The notes beneath the pieces were generated by a model. It ran no database searches and was not told where the DNA came from. It worked only from the letters and a program-made list of their open reading frames with translations. The position numbers and the translations under genes were made by a program. A stretch of DNA of 64,000 bases from Tetrapyrgos nigripes. Its lineage: Eukaryota; Basidiomycota; Agaricomycetes; Agaricales; Campanellaceae. The stretch lies in contig JAACJM010000080.1 of the NCBI GenBank assembly GCA_013368315.1, forward strand, positions 1 through 64,000, read 5' to 3'. This document shows, one piece after another, positions 1-12,245 of this stretch (position 1 is the stretch's first letter; each line of letters starts with the position of its first letter).

Positions 1-168
1 CATGGACTTTGACGGGTATCACCGTGCCGTGACCGTGCCGTCTAGTGGTCATCCAGGACTTGACACGGTACGGTAACGGGTGCCGTTCAACGGTAACCGT
101 CAACTGTGCCTGCACGGTAACGGTGGCGAGCCCTAGTAGTAAATGGTCAAAGAAAGAGTACTACCAAC
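1..168. other. Gene-less left edge with CGGTAACGG-type repeats
   Basis: No convincing coding exon is visible here. Short variants of CGGTAACGG and its complement recur several times between about 1 and 135, which resembles the subterminal repeat clusters of fungal DNA transposons. The window edge prevents finding a partner end. It could also be the 5' part of the gene that follows. Confidence 0.3.
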
Positions 169-169
169 A

Positions 170-1801
170 CCTGTGGCTGCCCATTCCCCCAGGAATCGAT
201 CCACATATCTTTATGGCAATGATGCAGAATGGAGGGAAGCTGACAGGTTCTGATATGGAGGCATTGAACGGCAGCTGCAGCTTTGTCAAATTCAATCGAG
301 AGGCAGAAAGAATATGATGCTATTCTGACTTCTTTTCGTAATATTTCTGAGGCTGAACGTACTACTGATCACAGGATCAATTTTCGCAGAAGTCCAAGGT
401 CATCAAATGCGAAATTGCACTCAGGAGCAAACTCTTCAAGGAGCAAAAGGAACTGAAGGCCAAGATAGAGAGATTCAAAGAGTCAGTCAACTTAAAAGGG
501 GTTAGAATTCATGGACGACGACAATCACAAAGATCTAAGTCTCCTGTTGAGGCGAATGATCCAAAAGGTATGAAACAGTTTTCGTGTCCATTTACACTAC
601 CCAACATCACTGCTTTGGAGAATTAGATCCATCATCGAGTGTGGCTTCTCTGATGGCGGAGTCAGGTTTGTCTTATCCAAATTTATTTAGCTTCCTTCGA
701 TTATCATTCACCCGATCATTTGACAGAGCCTCTATTGGATATGGACACAGATTCTGGAGTCAGATATACTGACATGTCTGGCGTGGATATAGACCGTCGT
801 GCAGAATTAGATCCATCTTCGAGTGTGGCTTCTCTGATGGCGGAGTCAGGTTTGTCGTATCCAAATTTCTTTCGCTTCTTTCGATCATTCACGCAGTTAT
901 TCGACAGAGCCTCTATCAGATACAGACACAGATTTTGGAGTCAGATATACTGACATGTCTGGTGTGGAGATAGACAGTAGTGATTTTGACGATCCAGGGA
1001 TCGTAGCCGCAAACACGTTCAGTCATGCGTACATCCCACTGTCAGGTGCGTGTTGCACCATTCCTTCATACTCAGCCTAGCTGAAAATTCTGATGTAGAA
1101 CCAATGCTATCCAGCTCAGAGTTACAAGAGATTGACCCACTCAATGATACTTATATATCTATACCTGGTGTGTTCATTAAACATTTCAGTTCTTCTTTCA
1201 GTTTAACATTGACAATATGATTCTGCAGAACCAGCAATCTCAGAATTCGATCCATATTACATTTCTGAAGCCACTATACAGAATGTTCAAGGTACGGAAC
1301 TTGTCAAATGGCTGATTAACATACATACGACTCATTTTTCTATGTAGATCTGCCTTTCACTAATTTGTTCGCAAGTGGACTATATCAAGATCTACCTCAA
1401 GCATTCAATGATTCATGGTACAATACACTGATATATATACATGGATTGAACCGTATTGAACTGAATTTGATAGGTTTTACGACGATCAACTTGGACTTGG
1501 TGATTGCCCGAGCGGTACTGATGTCTCGTATGTTGACAATGAGCAGGATAACTCTCCTCTTTGGGGTGACTGGAGAGACTATACTCTCTTACCTGCACCA
1601 CCCCAGAGTCAGGAAAATGGTGAAGATTTGTCGACACTTAATGATCATGACACTGACTCTTCTCTTGATGCTGCTGGTGCCTTCGAGAGTCAGTCAGAAC
1701 ACAGAGAAGTTGGGGTGAAATTTGACGAGAATAACATTCTCGAGGACGGAGTACGTCGGATACGTAAGAAAACAGAGAGAGCTTTATGGAAGGAACGATG
1801 A
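170..1801 (+). CDS. Spliced acidic coiled-coil hypothetical protein (5' end uncertain)
   Basis: I do not recognise the family. A chain of short exons can be read. A helical segment (KLFKEQKELKAKIERF, about 435-480) is followed by a basic stretch ending SPVEANDPKG. Two copies of an exon reading ELDPSSSVASLMAES follow, then acidic segments containing VRYTDMSGV, ENSDVEPMLSSSELQ and DLPFTNLFASGLYQDL. The last exon ends in RIRKKTERALWKER before a TGA at 1799-1801. Splice signals fit: GTTTGT donors in the duplicated block, TTCTGCAG before EPAISEF, and a join at about 1416/1474 that turns FNDSW into FNDSWFYDDQLG. The acidic body with a basic tail suggests a nuclear or nucleic-acid-associated protein, which is inference. 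The start is not fixed because the 5' exons near the window edge are unclear. Confidence 0.5.
620..987 (+). repeat. 184-bp tandem duplication of an exon plus intron
   Basis: Segments 620-803 and 804-987 are aligned copies with a period of 184 bp. Each holds the ELDPSSSVASLMAES exon, a donor GTTTGT, an intron ending in ATTTGACAG or ATTCGACAG, and the next exon start up to TDMSGV. The length keeps the spliced frame open, so the duplication adds a protein repeat. Confidence 0.75.
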
Positions 1802-3830
1802 TCTAGGGGGATTTGAATATTTATTTTAAGAAATAATAATTATATTATATATATTTTGCATAAAGGCTTGTATCCGAGCAATATTCAAGAGCTTGTCTCA
1901 AGTGCTGCGTTGAATATGTGAATCAGAATAAGTCGAGAATAGCTGAGTCTGTAGATCTTAATACTTATGCCCAATAGTACGACGACGCCCCCATTTTTTT
2001 TGGGCCGCTCACGATTTTTTGTATCCAGCCACTCAGAACCTTTATTGGCTCTGAGAGGACTTTTATAGGGCTTAGTGGTAGACCCCCGTCGTTAAAAGAG
2101 CTGGCAAATGCAAGGGCGGACGTGCGAAATACGCATTTCTACATTTGGAAACAAATTACTGCCGTTCCGATCACCCGGAGATAAGATTGATGGCGGGTTT
2201 GATATATCTCGACTTACACTATTCTCAGACTCGGGAAGACAGACTTGCACTCTTTTGTCCAACTTACACTATTTACACTCGGTATAAGCGAGATATATAG
2301 CTTACACTAACACTCTTCTGGTCATTCCTCCTCTCTAGTCACACTCTGAGATCGTTATATGGATTGGCATTGTGTAGATATGTACTACTATTCTCGATCG
2401 CTCTGTAAGCTAAGGCAGCGGATGGTAACAGTAAATGAAACTACAGTCGAACATCTCACAATCCATAAGATTTTGGGAAAACGAATTGACCCTTTCCCCT
2501 CAAATCTTATCTCAGAGAGGCGATGTCGTATGGGTAACCAGTTATGGGTGGGACCTTGCCCATAGCTGGAATGTGGTTATGGGTGGAGGTTTTCCATTAT
2601 GGGCAGCTCAGTGGGATAACCGGTTACGGGCTGGGTTTCTGGGCCCATTGGGTGGGTAGGGGGCTGGTTTGGCAGTTTGGGGGATCGGCATGGCGCGGCA
2701 GACCATCGGCTTCTCTTCTGCACATTATAAATGCAGTAAATACATTACTATGGGCCTCCTTGAGTATTAGCCCTGGTGTCTGCATGTCACAGTCACCCTC
2801 CCTCGCTTAAAAATACACTGACCAATGAAAATAAACTCCAATGTCTACTTGTACCACCACGACTTCAACCCTCGTCAAAACCTCAGCTGGGGAGCCCCAA
2901 TCTCGCTTACCATTTTATCTTGATCAACAACCACCGACACACTCCCGACACTCGCTTAACCTAGTTGTATCATTCCCTCGGTTAAAATCCGTTCATCAAA
3001 TACTGGCTGATCAATGCCCACAGATACACTCTCGACACTATGTCGGTGTTTCCATTTATGGCACTGAGGTCTCTTCCTCGTCTATGTTGTACACTTACTT
3101 AGTTACATATATGTTTTTATATGTATTTAACCCAATATATGTATTCCGTTTTGTAGCAATGCCCTTGTAGAGACCTGTACCGATCCCTACACAGAGACTT
3201 GTACAATCTACGCAAAGATACATACATTTGCGGACACCCAAGAGAGGTTCATGAAGAAGCCGATCTGTCCGGGCTATGGGCCAGGTCAAGAGGCGTTGTT
3301 GCGATCATCGGAATAATTATGATGTAGAGAAACCAATGACCAAGAAGATTTCCGATCCATCGGAGGCATGGCTTAAGCAAGGCGTAGCAATGATTGGGAC
3401 AAGTGCGTAGAGAGCTGTCCACAGTTGTTCTGTACCTAGCCAGAGACTTATGGATTCTAGGAATCCAGCCCCTGAGATGTAGATTTGTACTTGCATATGT
3501 AAATGCTTTCAGGGAAAATTTTGAGACACCTAAGCGAGGATCGGAATAAGTAATGCCCTACGTGCTCATCCATATCTAATTACGGGTGAGTGCAATCCGT
3601 CCACAATCTCTTCAAGTTTTTCATTCTGTGAACAATGTCTTAATTTTTCACTACCTCACATATAGGACTAATAAATAAAACAAAGAGATAGCCCAATACA
3701 CGTAGTTAAAAAGATACAAAACAAAGGAATACATATGTAGAGCAACTACTTCCTACTTTTTGCCCTTTTTCTTCCCAGTCCCTACTGACTTTGAGGTATT
3801 CGCCTTCGCCTTCTTCTGCGCTCGCGTCTC
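1802..3830. other. Gene-less stretch with dispersed repeats
   Basis: No supported gene. It holds an inverted pair GATATATCTCG / CGAGATATATAG (about 2201-2298) beside several TTACACTA motifs, and the dispersed repeat at 2440-2690 listed separately. Short open frames here show no recognisable domain. Confidence 0.5.
2440..2690 (+). repeat. Dispersed repeat, copy 1
   Basis: This segment starts near CAGTCGAACATCTCACAAT, carries repeated GGTTATGGGTGGAGG and CGGTTACGGGCTGGG blocks, and ends near CCCATTGGGTGGG. A diverged copy lies in the opposite orientation at 17960-18240. The runs of TACGGG/CCGTAA resemble hAT subterminal sequence elsewhere in the window. Confidence 0.6.
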
Positions 3831-6800
3831 TCAGGAGGAGGATTCAACCGGCTCCTTTCGTTTGGTGGTACCAGTCTTGGTCTTGAAGTAGCTAAAACAA
3901 TACCAATGGATCAGTTTTTCCTGCATTTGACCAGCTAATATGGTCATATCTGCCAATAGCTCTGCTTGATCAGGTGCCTGGGGCTGGCGAGTAAGGTCTG
4001 GGCCGACAGGCAGACCAGCACCTGTGAATGCCAAACTCATGAGGGTCCATATTGCCTGCCAGACGCCGCTGTGTGAACCCAATATGCAGAGTATGTGAGG
4101 AGTTGGCTGGTCCTTGGGGTCGAAAGAGCTAAGGGTGTGCCACCACTCGCCTTATAGTGCTCCGGCTTCTGACCCTCAACAATCAGGCCTGCCCCAGAGC
4201 TCCAGTCATCGAACCATTTGGATATCCCTGGCCATTCTTCACTTCTTTCAAGGGCACCATTGTCTTCCTTGAACCCAAACGCTGCCTCGATGTCGATGAA
4301 GATGTGCAGGAGACTCTCGAATACCTCAATCCAGGTCTCGTCAGCAGCATACCTGCTGAAGAATAGTCTCCACTGGTCGAAGCACAGCCGCATGTGGGGC
4401 CAAAACTGAGGCTCATCCCGGTGGTCCCAACACACACCCTGCCGCAATCCTCCTTTAGTCCAAACCTCATCTTCTTCCTCCCCCTCATTCCTGCCTGAGT
4501 CCTCCTCATTCTCCACATCCTCATTGTCAACGTCCTCATTGTCATGCTCCACTGCCCTCGCCTTTCCCTTTCCTTTGACTGATCTGATCCCCTCAGATAA
4601 TGATCGCGCCGGGGATACGTCACCGGTAGGGGACTGGGGTGGAGATATTGGGGACAGTGGGGATAGATCTCGGCTAGGCGACAGAGGACCGGAAAATCGG
4701 AATTGGTCACAGCTAGGGGACTGTGGTGGTCGTGATGGTGATGGTATGCGAGCCGGTGGTCGCAATGGAGTCGGTGACAGTAGTTGAAGTTGTGGTGGCG
4801 ACGGCACTGGACCCGGTGATGGCACTTTGGTCGAGGACTTGGAGTCTGAAGGAGTCGGTGTCCCAGGCAGGAACAACGGTGTCTTGGCTTTGCAAAATAT
4901 CGATGGCGGCAAGAAGTCAGCTGGAGTTTGAAGCGACTCTAAAGGAGGAAGTACAGCCCTGGTTCGAGTTGTGGGAGGAGGAGAAGCAGCAGCTGGAGTT
5001 GAGATGGGAGGAGGAGAAGCTGCAGGTGGAGTTGAGATGGGAGGAGGAGAACCTGGTGGTGGAGTTGAAATGGCAGGAGGAGAAGCTGCCGGTGGTGAAT
5101 CTGGTGGTGGAGTTGAGTTGGCAGGAGGAGAAGCTGCCGGTGGTGAACCTGGTGGTGGAGTTGAGATGGCAGGAGGAGAAGCTGCCAGTGGTGCTGAGAT
5201 GGGTTTGGGAATTGGACGTGGCTTGGGTTGAGAGGGCTTGCCATGGGAGAAGTCAGGTTTAGTGGTAGATTTTTTGTGGAGTGAAGGATGAGATAAGTCG
5301 GGTTTAGGAGTAGTCTTCTTCTGGGGTGAAGGCTTGGCGGCAGAAGAAAAGTTGGGTTTAGCTGTGGTTTTCTTCTTGACGGAGACCGGGTCTCTGGAAC
5401 GCAGAGAATAACTCTTGCGAGGGGTCTCATCCTGCTCCTCAGCTTCATCCTCTTCTCCTGCACCACTTGCCTCTGCTTCCGACTCCGAACCCAAACCAGT
5501 CTTCCTTTTTGCCAACCTCTGCCGCTTGGTCTTCTTCTTGTCTCCTTCTGGCCCCCGCTTCTGTTTTCTCGGGCTGTCAGTCTCGTTAGCGTGATTTTGT
5601 CTGGAGGACGAACCAGCATGAGGTTGACATTGTTTTGAGGACGAGGCACCAGTGGAGGTAGCTGTTTGGGTGTCCTTTCCACGTTGGGGCCAGACACCAA
5701 TGCGAGGAGCATCCTTTGGAAGTGCTTGCAACTTGCAGACAGAGGGCGCTAAAGGGGGTAGGTCAGCCCGTGTCATGTTATGGGTGGGGTAGAATAGATA
5801 TGACTTACTGTATGTAGCCTTTGCAAATTTGAGTAACGCTGCATTTGCTGCATTGAAGGCTACTGGTTCAGCGTCCTCAAAGTCTCTACCCAGATTGTCA
5901 ACGCCATTGTGATTCCTGTTCCACCTGAAGATAAGTCAATCAGCCCATCCTCTTGAAAACATAAGAAAAGACCCACCAAAAAGTGTCTATGCTTCCGCCA
6001 TTCTCTGGATTTGGCCCAATGACTGCTGTGAACACCATTAATCCGGTCTCCTCTGCGACTAGTGAGTTGAAACGAGCCAATGCCGGTGCCCATTTCTGAA
6101 TTGCACTGGTAAGGGACAAAGGGAAAGTTAGTAACCAGAAACCGAATAAAGTTGAAAACACGCACGCTCTCAGCTTCTCTGGATCTTCTCGGTCCGTCTT
6201 CTGTTCGTTCTTGGCAGCTTCCCACTTCGCAATACGTTCCTCCCAATCCTCATCTGTCAACTTCTTGATTTCCGCCTTCATGTCATTGTCTTGCTCCTCA
6301 TAGACATGTTTCGCCACCTGATACCGGATGTTAACCCCAGTTGGCTTTTTCACCTTCGCCTTTTCCTCACCCTCTGCTTGCGCAACATTGGCCTTATACT
6401 TCTCCTGTTCCTCCTGTTCCTCCTTCTCGCATATGGGTTTCAACAAGCTCTCGTAGTAGCAGTACTCAAATATTTGGACCTCATCGGTACGGGTTGGCCT
6501 TCGAGTGCCGGGAAGTTTCTGGTTGACAGCATCTTTCACCCCTTCAAGGAGGCTATTCCCGCCGGTTGCATCGAGTTTTTTCTCGGCGTTCTTCAAGTAT
6601 TTCCGAATTTTCTGTAAGAACGTTAAGTTAGCACAAAATTCGTCATGAGGAAGTGAAGAGCTCACATCCCGCACACTGGCATACCAGTTTCGCTTCTCCT
6701 TGTATTCCTCATCACTTAGCTTATCCCAGCCCAGCGCCTCGTTCACCTCTTCTTTACCCACAGCATCAAAGTTCAACTCCTCAAACTCATTTACCACCCT

Positions 6801-7912
6801 GGCCTTCTTCTTCCCCTTTTTCTGAGCTGATTGCGGTTTGACACCGGTATCTGGTTGCAGGTCGCCACTGGTATCTAGTTGCGGGGTGGGTGGATCCCAG
6901 ATGGCAGTGGCCGTACTGAGGTTTTTGGTGATCTCTTCATGGAGAAGAGTGGGATCGTCATCAGGTTCCAGACCAGTGATTTTGCCGAGGATTGAGGACC
7001 AGTCCGGTGCATGGTACTTGTCACCCCAAAGGTCCTGAAGTGCGTCCTCCACCAAAGGAAGGCTGTTATGAGGCGGCTGATTGTTGAGGTAGTCTGCCGC
7101 AATGAGCCAGGAATGATGCTGCGCAGCAGCTTCAACCATTGGCGTCAAGCTTCCTGGCCAGGTATCCCCACCCACAGAGACCTGCACTTTCTCCCTAGCT
7201 TCTGTGAGTGACCAGCCAGCTGAACCATTGGCAAATGATTTCAGCAGCGCACGGACGTCAGCCGTCAACTTGGTGTTAGTTGAAACGTTGGAGACCCCAG
7301 GGTTGGTGGACTCAGCATTGGATGACGAAGGAATGGTAGAGCCGGCAGCCTTTGTAGGCTCAGTTGCATTGGAGGATGAGGGGATGGTAGAACTGGAATT
7401 TTGATTGGGTTGGGGAGAGGCAGGGCGAGAGGAGTTACGAGATAGTCTAGGAGCATGGGATGAGGAGAGGCAGGGCGAGACGAGACACCGGATGGGCCAG
7501 CCACAGCATTGGACGATGAGGCAGTAGAACCCGAATTTTGTTTGGGATGGGGAGAGGCGGGGCGAGACGAGACACCGGATGGGCCAGCCACAGCCTCCTC
7601 ACCCGTCGGCAAAGCAAGCTGGAAGTCCTCCTCTCCTTCATTGGACAGAATGTCACGGCCTACACTCAGAAGGAGATATGTAAATCAATTGATGTCAATG
7701 TATACAACAAATCAACACGCACCGAGGTTCGGACCGAATTTAATCAAAAATGTAGAACAAATCCAATTAAGAAATTTGCCCTTAGACTCCTGGCTTTTAC
7801 AGGAGATCCATGAATCGACATAAGAGTTGAGAAATCGCTCCCATTTGCCCGTTGGGTCAGCAAATGCGCTGGCAGGTCCTGGTTTGCGCTTTTCAGGTAC
7901 CTTGCCCGTCAT
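3831..7912 (-). pseudogene. Long proline-rich hypothetical gene broken by two frameshifts
   Basis: The ATG at 7912 opens MTGKVPEKRKPGPASAFADPT. An intron (GTGCGTGTTG to GTGTAG) leads into GRDILSNEGEEDFQLALPTGEE and two AVAGPSGVSSRPASPHP repeats. The frame then breaks near 7470 and resumes in another frame as SSRPASPQPNQNSSST, running on through KLTADVRALLKSF. A long charged middle follows (about 7265-6180), then exons reading QKWAPALARFNSLV and TFWWNRNHNGVDNLGRDFED. Next come a serine/lysine-rich segment, a proline-repeat block and an acidic stretch ending near 4150. There a second frame change joins PEHYK to GEWWHTLSSFDPKDQ. The last exon ends KRKEPVESSS at 3831. The family is one I associate with uncharacterised mushroom proteins, with no known function. 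Two breaks in about 1,300 codons suggest decay or base-calling error. Confidence 0.6.
4955..5205 (-). repeat. Proline-rich coding tandem repeat
   Basis: Within the gene on the minus strand this stretch encodes imperfect units of the form SPPAISTPPPGSPPAA, roughly 14-16 residues each. On the plus strand it reads as GGTGGAGTTGA/GGAGGAGAAG repeats, which create long Glu/Leu/Val open frames with no independent meaning. Confidence 0.8.
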
Positions 7913-8151
7913 GATACGGGGAGAGGTAGAAGTGAGAGTTGGAAAAAGGAGAAGAGCTGGAGCTGAGAGTTGGAAGTTGGGTTGGGCGTTGTAGTGGGTG
8001 ATGGTAGAAGAAGATCTTAGCCGAAATAATCTGAGACACAATGAGACCACGTGACCGGTCCGTGCATGCAAACGTGTCAAACGCATCAAGGGAAAGCTCA
8101 ACCCATTGTGACCACAAGCTTAAATGAAGATTCATTCAAGATCCAGTGCTT

Positions 8152-9087
8152 CTAATTAATAAATGCTACAATAGCTACAACAGAGAGATATACAATGTCT
8201 GTAACTACTTGTGAGTTCTCCAAAAATGTCTCCCTTAGTTCCTGACGTTGAGGATAAAGCCTTAACATCCTTTCTAGTACTTCTTCCTTCTCTGAGACAG
8301 ACTCTGCTCAACATCGATCTGAACCCAAAGTCATCAAGGTTTTCTCCAGGGATACCAGCTCCCTATGCATTTCACGTGCCACTGGCCAGATTTCCTCTTG
8401 TCGATCGACCAGCTGCATTGCACTAAACATTAGACTAGGACGCTCTTGGCCCGAGCTATATAGTACGGCTAAGAGAAAGGATAATTATTGTTAGTATGCA
8501 ATTCAACCTGCCCGTATCAGGATATGGGTGGACCCACCCAGAGACCTGGCCCAACTCGCAAACTCTCGCCTGTCAGGAATTGGAGCTGAGGGGGTATTAT
8601 CCCAGCAGAACAGCCCAGCAAGATTCTGACTGAATGACACCGCCCGTGCAATGGTGTCTGCGATTTCTGGAGGGAGAGCTACAGTGTAAGATCCCCAGAC
8701 ACCCCATGAACCAGGTATCTGCCTCAGAGCACCAGTCAGTAGCTCGTCAAGCCAGGCCCTAGCATCACCATGAGCCCCTGGTATCTCTGGTATCCACCAG
8801 TCCTCTGGGGTTTCGGTATTCCTGTTAAAGTAACGAAAAGGCTGGTGAGAACTGGTGGGAATGAAATAGGTGGACACGTACCAGGGAATGGACTCAACTC
8901 AGACATCCTCCCAGAAATTCCCAGCTACATACTCCCCTCATGCGAGCGATGCAGCACTACGCGTCCACGGTTCCCAGTTTTCTGTGGTCTCCAAATCTGG
9001 AGGATTCAAATCTACAGGTTGAGGCTCGTCACAGGCTTCTATTGATGGGGGGGCTTCTGTGGACTGATAAGTGTATGTGAGACCCAT
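8152..9087 (-). pseudogene. Broken small hypothetical gene
   Basis: From an ATG at 9087 the minus strand reads MGLTYTYQSTEAPPS and on to WTRSAASLA, then a TGA, and continues in frame as GEYVAGNFWEDV. After a probable intron a well-formed block follows: YFIPTSSHQPFRYFNRN, DWWIPEIPGAHGDARAWL and SWGVWGSYTVALPP (8877-8503). A downstream helical segment (MFSAMQLVDRQEEIWPVARE) is also split by a TGA before AESVSEKEEVLERML and ends at a TAG at 8152. No family is recognised. Two in-frame stops in otherwise coherent sequence argue for a relic. It is convergent with nothing and may be a second gene of a local transposon. Confidence 0.4.
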
Positions 9088-10137
9088 GGTGGTTGGGAAG
9101 GAAAATTCTTTGGAGGGTGTTGGTTAGCCGAGCAGGCCTGATGGGTTCGGATACTTGGAGTCTTGAATAGGCACTTGACCGGCACTTGACCGGCACTCAG
9201 AATTGAGCTCATCGTCAGAAACGTTGAGCTCTGCTGGAAGCCACAATAAAAAACGCCCTTAGCGAAATTGTCCAGAAGGGAGCATTAATATGGAAGATGA
9301 GTTTTGGAAAATCTGGCATCAACTGGTGCTCATTTGAAAAAGTCCAACGAAACAGAAATCAAAACACTAAGATATTGTTCTTAGTGTGAACCTCCATGTC
9401 TCATCCCAAACTCTATCACACTCAGGCTGAGCGCCGGACTGCCAATCAACGCAAGCATCTAAAACATCAGTAAAATGGCAAACCGGCTTTTTACAACTTT
9501 TATGCGACTTTTTCCAATCCACACCATACTTTCAAAACACAGGCCTGATCGCTTTTGAAAGTTGCCTCCTGCTTTCAAAAGTCTTAAGAAAAGCTACTGG
9601 AAAGCTGCAGGGAAAGCTACTAAATAAGATTAGGAGAACCACATCCTCATACCTCAGATTCCTAATATTAGTGCGTTAAAAGAGATATTATTACAAGAGC
9701 TATGAAATGGTACATGGAATGGAAAGAGTTGCTAGTTGGTACTATAGATGGGCCCTTCCAACCACCTCTGCATACAATACTATCACGCCAACCAATGAAA
9801 GTAGATCCCATCATCCTAAACGTACACAGCAGGTTAGGTTTTGATATTGGGTTGTGAAGGGCAAGCTGACTTACCGAACAAGTATGCTCCTTTCAAAAGA
9901 TTCATCCTATGCCTGAAGAGGAAAGTTTCTGTGTTAGTATTGATCCCTGTCAAAAAAGTTTAAAGGAAACGCACCACAAATCATTCTTCCAACGGATTAC
10001 ACAGCCTCAGTATGCAGCACACCAGACTAGAGGGGACAAGTCAGACATGTTGAAGGACAAGCAAAGGGTAAAGTACGCACCTATCTCTTGAAGTTGTTAT
10101 CCCCCAACTGACACATTGCAAACATTTGGCCGAGCTG
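9088..10137. other. Gene-less stretch
   Basis: No gene supported. A short direct repeat of GGCACTTGACC occurs near 9170-9195, and about 9480-9620 is rich in AAAAGCT/GGAAAGCT motifs also seen near 11100-11250. Confidence 0.5.
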
Positions 10138-10142
10138 AGAAC

Positions 10143-10656
10143 TGTCATGAATCGCTCCCCGCCTATTCATTTCCTTTCTATTCCTTTCCCTTTACTATCT
10201 ACTTCCCACTCTAACCCCATAAACATCAATCATTTCTCATCATCGTCTATAGTTACCATCTCTCTAGATCTATGACTCACATTCTGATCTCCTCCGATTC
10301 CTATCTCCATGGACATTCTCACTGTCAATCACTCCGTATGCTCCAGTACTTTCATCTATCCATATTTAACTTATTATTCTCTCGCCCTTGACATTTCCAC
10401 ATGATACCGTCTATTATTACTTACTCTTTCCCATCTGTTCATATTTTACTTATATACCTGTGAACATTGTAACCTATCCCTTAGTTCGTTCACTTCGTCT
10501 CCGCTCCGTACTTTTACTACGCAGTAGAGCCTAGTCAGCTTACTTTCTCTCTATCTCTCTACCTCTCGATCTCTCTTGATCAATCTATTCTCTTGTAACC
10601 GGCTTTCTCATATTGTGTGACTTGGGTGATTATCGAGTGTAACGACAACCTTGACA
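10143..10656. mobile_element. Solo LTR of an LTR retrotransposon (514 bp)
   Basis: The segment begins TGTCATGAATCG and ends CAACCTTGACA, giving the terminal inverted repeat TGTCA/TGACA. It is flanked on both sides by the 5-bp direct repeat AGAAC (10138-10142 and 10657-10661), the expected target-site duplication. The interior is pyrimidine-rich with TCTCTATCTCTC tracts. No gag or pol sequence lies next to it, so it most likely remains after recombination between two LTRs. TGTCA...TGACA ends are common in Ty3/gypsy elements, but the superfamily cannot be proven from the LTR alone. Confidence 0.8.
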
Positions 10657-11142
10657 AGAACTGAGTTATGGAAAACAACAGAGCATTTAGCGCCGTCACA
10701 AAGATTTTTAAAAAGACACATTTACCGTCAGAAAGGCACTGAAGGCAGGCGATGAGATGAGCGCAGTGGAAGGTTGGACGCATAAGCACAGTTGAAGGTC
10801 AACAAAACCGGAACTGTACAGTTGACCGGCATTTACCGAAGTTGTGGCTACATCAAAAATTTTTCTCTAAGTCCTCACAGAGGCTCATCCCCAGTCAGGG
10901 CCAGTACCTCTATATGTCCCTCCTCCTCCCCTGTCTGCTATTATAGTGCCATCTGAGGAAACCCAGTCAGATCTAGTATACTACACACTTTGCTCAATCA
11001 ATTACATATATTAACACAGGTTTAAGTGCGTGTGTTGTATAATTATAATCTATTGGTACAGTGAGTCTATTTTATGCTTGACATGTAGAAAGTGAGGTCG
11101 TCCAGAAAAGCTCGGTAAAAGTCATTTAAAAGTGGATGCCAT

Positions 11143-11982
11143 ATGGAAAAAAGTAAAAGACAGAAAAAGCTTCCAGAAAAAAGTAGAAGACGGAAAAAGC
11201 TGATCAAAAGGCTTTACGGGAAAAAGTTACCGAAAGCTCCAAAAAGCGGGGAAAAGTCGATTTGCCGTTTTACTGATGAATACCATCACAGGTATGCTTT
11301 CCTCACATTCTATGGCTTTTTATTGTCTAATTATTGTGTTGCAGTCATAAGGATTCCATTAATGAAGCTCGAAGAGAGAAATACAAGCTAGCACAGGCTG
11401 CTGAAAGCAAAGACAGGCAAGTACACTATATTCTCCCTTTCCCCCTCTGCTTTCTCCTTCATCAGCTGAGACTGGCATCCAGACTAAAGCGGCACTTGCA
11501 GAAACGCGAGAAACATGATAGGGGAGAGAGGGCGAGAACTAAAATGGCGTAAGTCACATTTCCCTTGTTCGTGATTAGGATTCTCAGTGTTTTGAGACTT
11601 CAGTCATGTCTCCCAGCTCTTGGAGAACATATGGGCCCAACACTCTAAGATGCAAGACCAGGTCCAACCCTCTCCTGCACTTTTCTTTGAAAAGGTATTC
11701 CAAATGATTGTTCAACGTCTCACAGAAGGGAGCTCTTGTACTCTGCTCAACGAACTCTCAGAGAAGTTCTCAAAAATGCTTAATAGGATGGAGAAGTGGG
11801 GGTGCATCATATATGAGAAAGTGGGTGTAACAGCAGTACTCAAAGAGGCTGAGGAGCTTGCAAGGGATGTGAGGCACTATGTTCGATGGACTGTAGAAAT
11901 GTTGTGTGCACAATTTGTTGGATTGGCAGAGCTGCAGAGGCTTCACAAAAGGAGGCAATTCGGATTTCAGAAAGAAGCTTAG
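11143..11982 (+). CDS. Small helical hypothetical protein, spliced
   Basis: Exon 1 is very basic (MEKSKRQKKLPEKSRRRKK, then GKKLPKAPKSGEK) and ends at an AG|GTATGC donor. After TTGCAG the frame continues SHKDSINEARREKYKLAQA. A following exon carries LRLASRLKRHLQKREKHD and ends at GC|GTAAGT. The acceptor GACTTCAG near 11603 gives AHVSQLLENIWAQHSKMQ, and the last exon reads through KVFQMIVQRLTEGSS and RHYVRWTVEMLCAQF to a TAG at about 11982. The intron after AAESKD appears to use a GC donor (GCAAGT). The product would be mostly helical, possibly coiled coil. No domain recognised; it may belong to the KDZ element downstream or be a host gene. The basic exon is related to non-coding sequence at 27841-27945, so exon 1 may derive from a repeat. 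Confidence 0.4.
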
Positions 11983-12098
11983 CTACGTTCAGAAAGAGGC
12001 TTAGCTACGTATGTATGTACAAATGAGCTATACAGGTTAGGGGTAGACACATCATGACACCAACCAGTGAGCTCTCCAGCCACTTTTGGATCATCTCA

Positions 12099-12245
12099 GA
12101 TCTAGATCATTAAGATTTTCAAGGCGGCCAGCCACAGATGATAAGGTTGATATTTAGTCCTTGATCCAGTACTGGTCAACCTTGGTTCGTCTTTGATCTA
12201 GATCATTAAAATTTTCAAGGCGGCCGGATAAATCATAAGGTCGAT
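12099..12245 (+). repeat. Direct repeat upstream of the KDZ gene
   Basis: Two copies of about 50 bp start with GATCTAGATCATTAA and contain TTTTCAAGGCGGCC followed by ATAAGGTNGATA (12099-12150 and 12195-12245), 96 bp apart. They lie 190-330 bp before the KDZ start codon and could be part of the element's subterminal sequence or its promoter. Confidence 0.7.

Noticed and set aside
4723..5262. Long plus-strand Glu/Leu/Trp-rich frame (WEEEKLQVELRWEEE type)
   Set aside because: It is the antisense of the proline-rich repeat in the minus-strand gene; the pattern is forced by the repeat.
4939..5712. Minus-strand 257-residue frame overlapping the proline-rich gene
   Set aside because: It is an alternate frame of the same repeat DNA; the Ser/Lys/Pro frame is continuous with flanking exons and keeps coherent domains.
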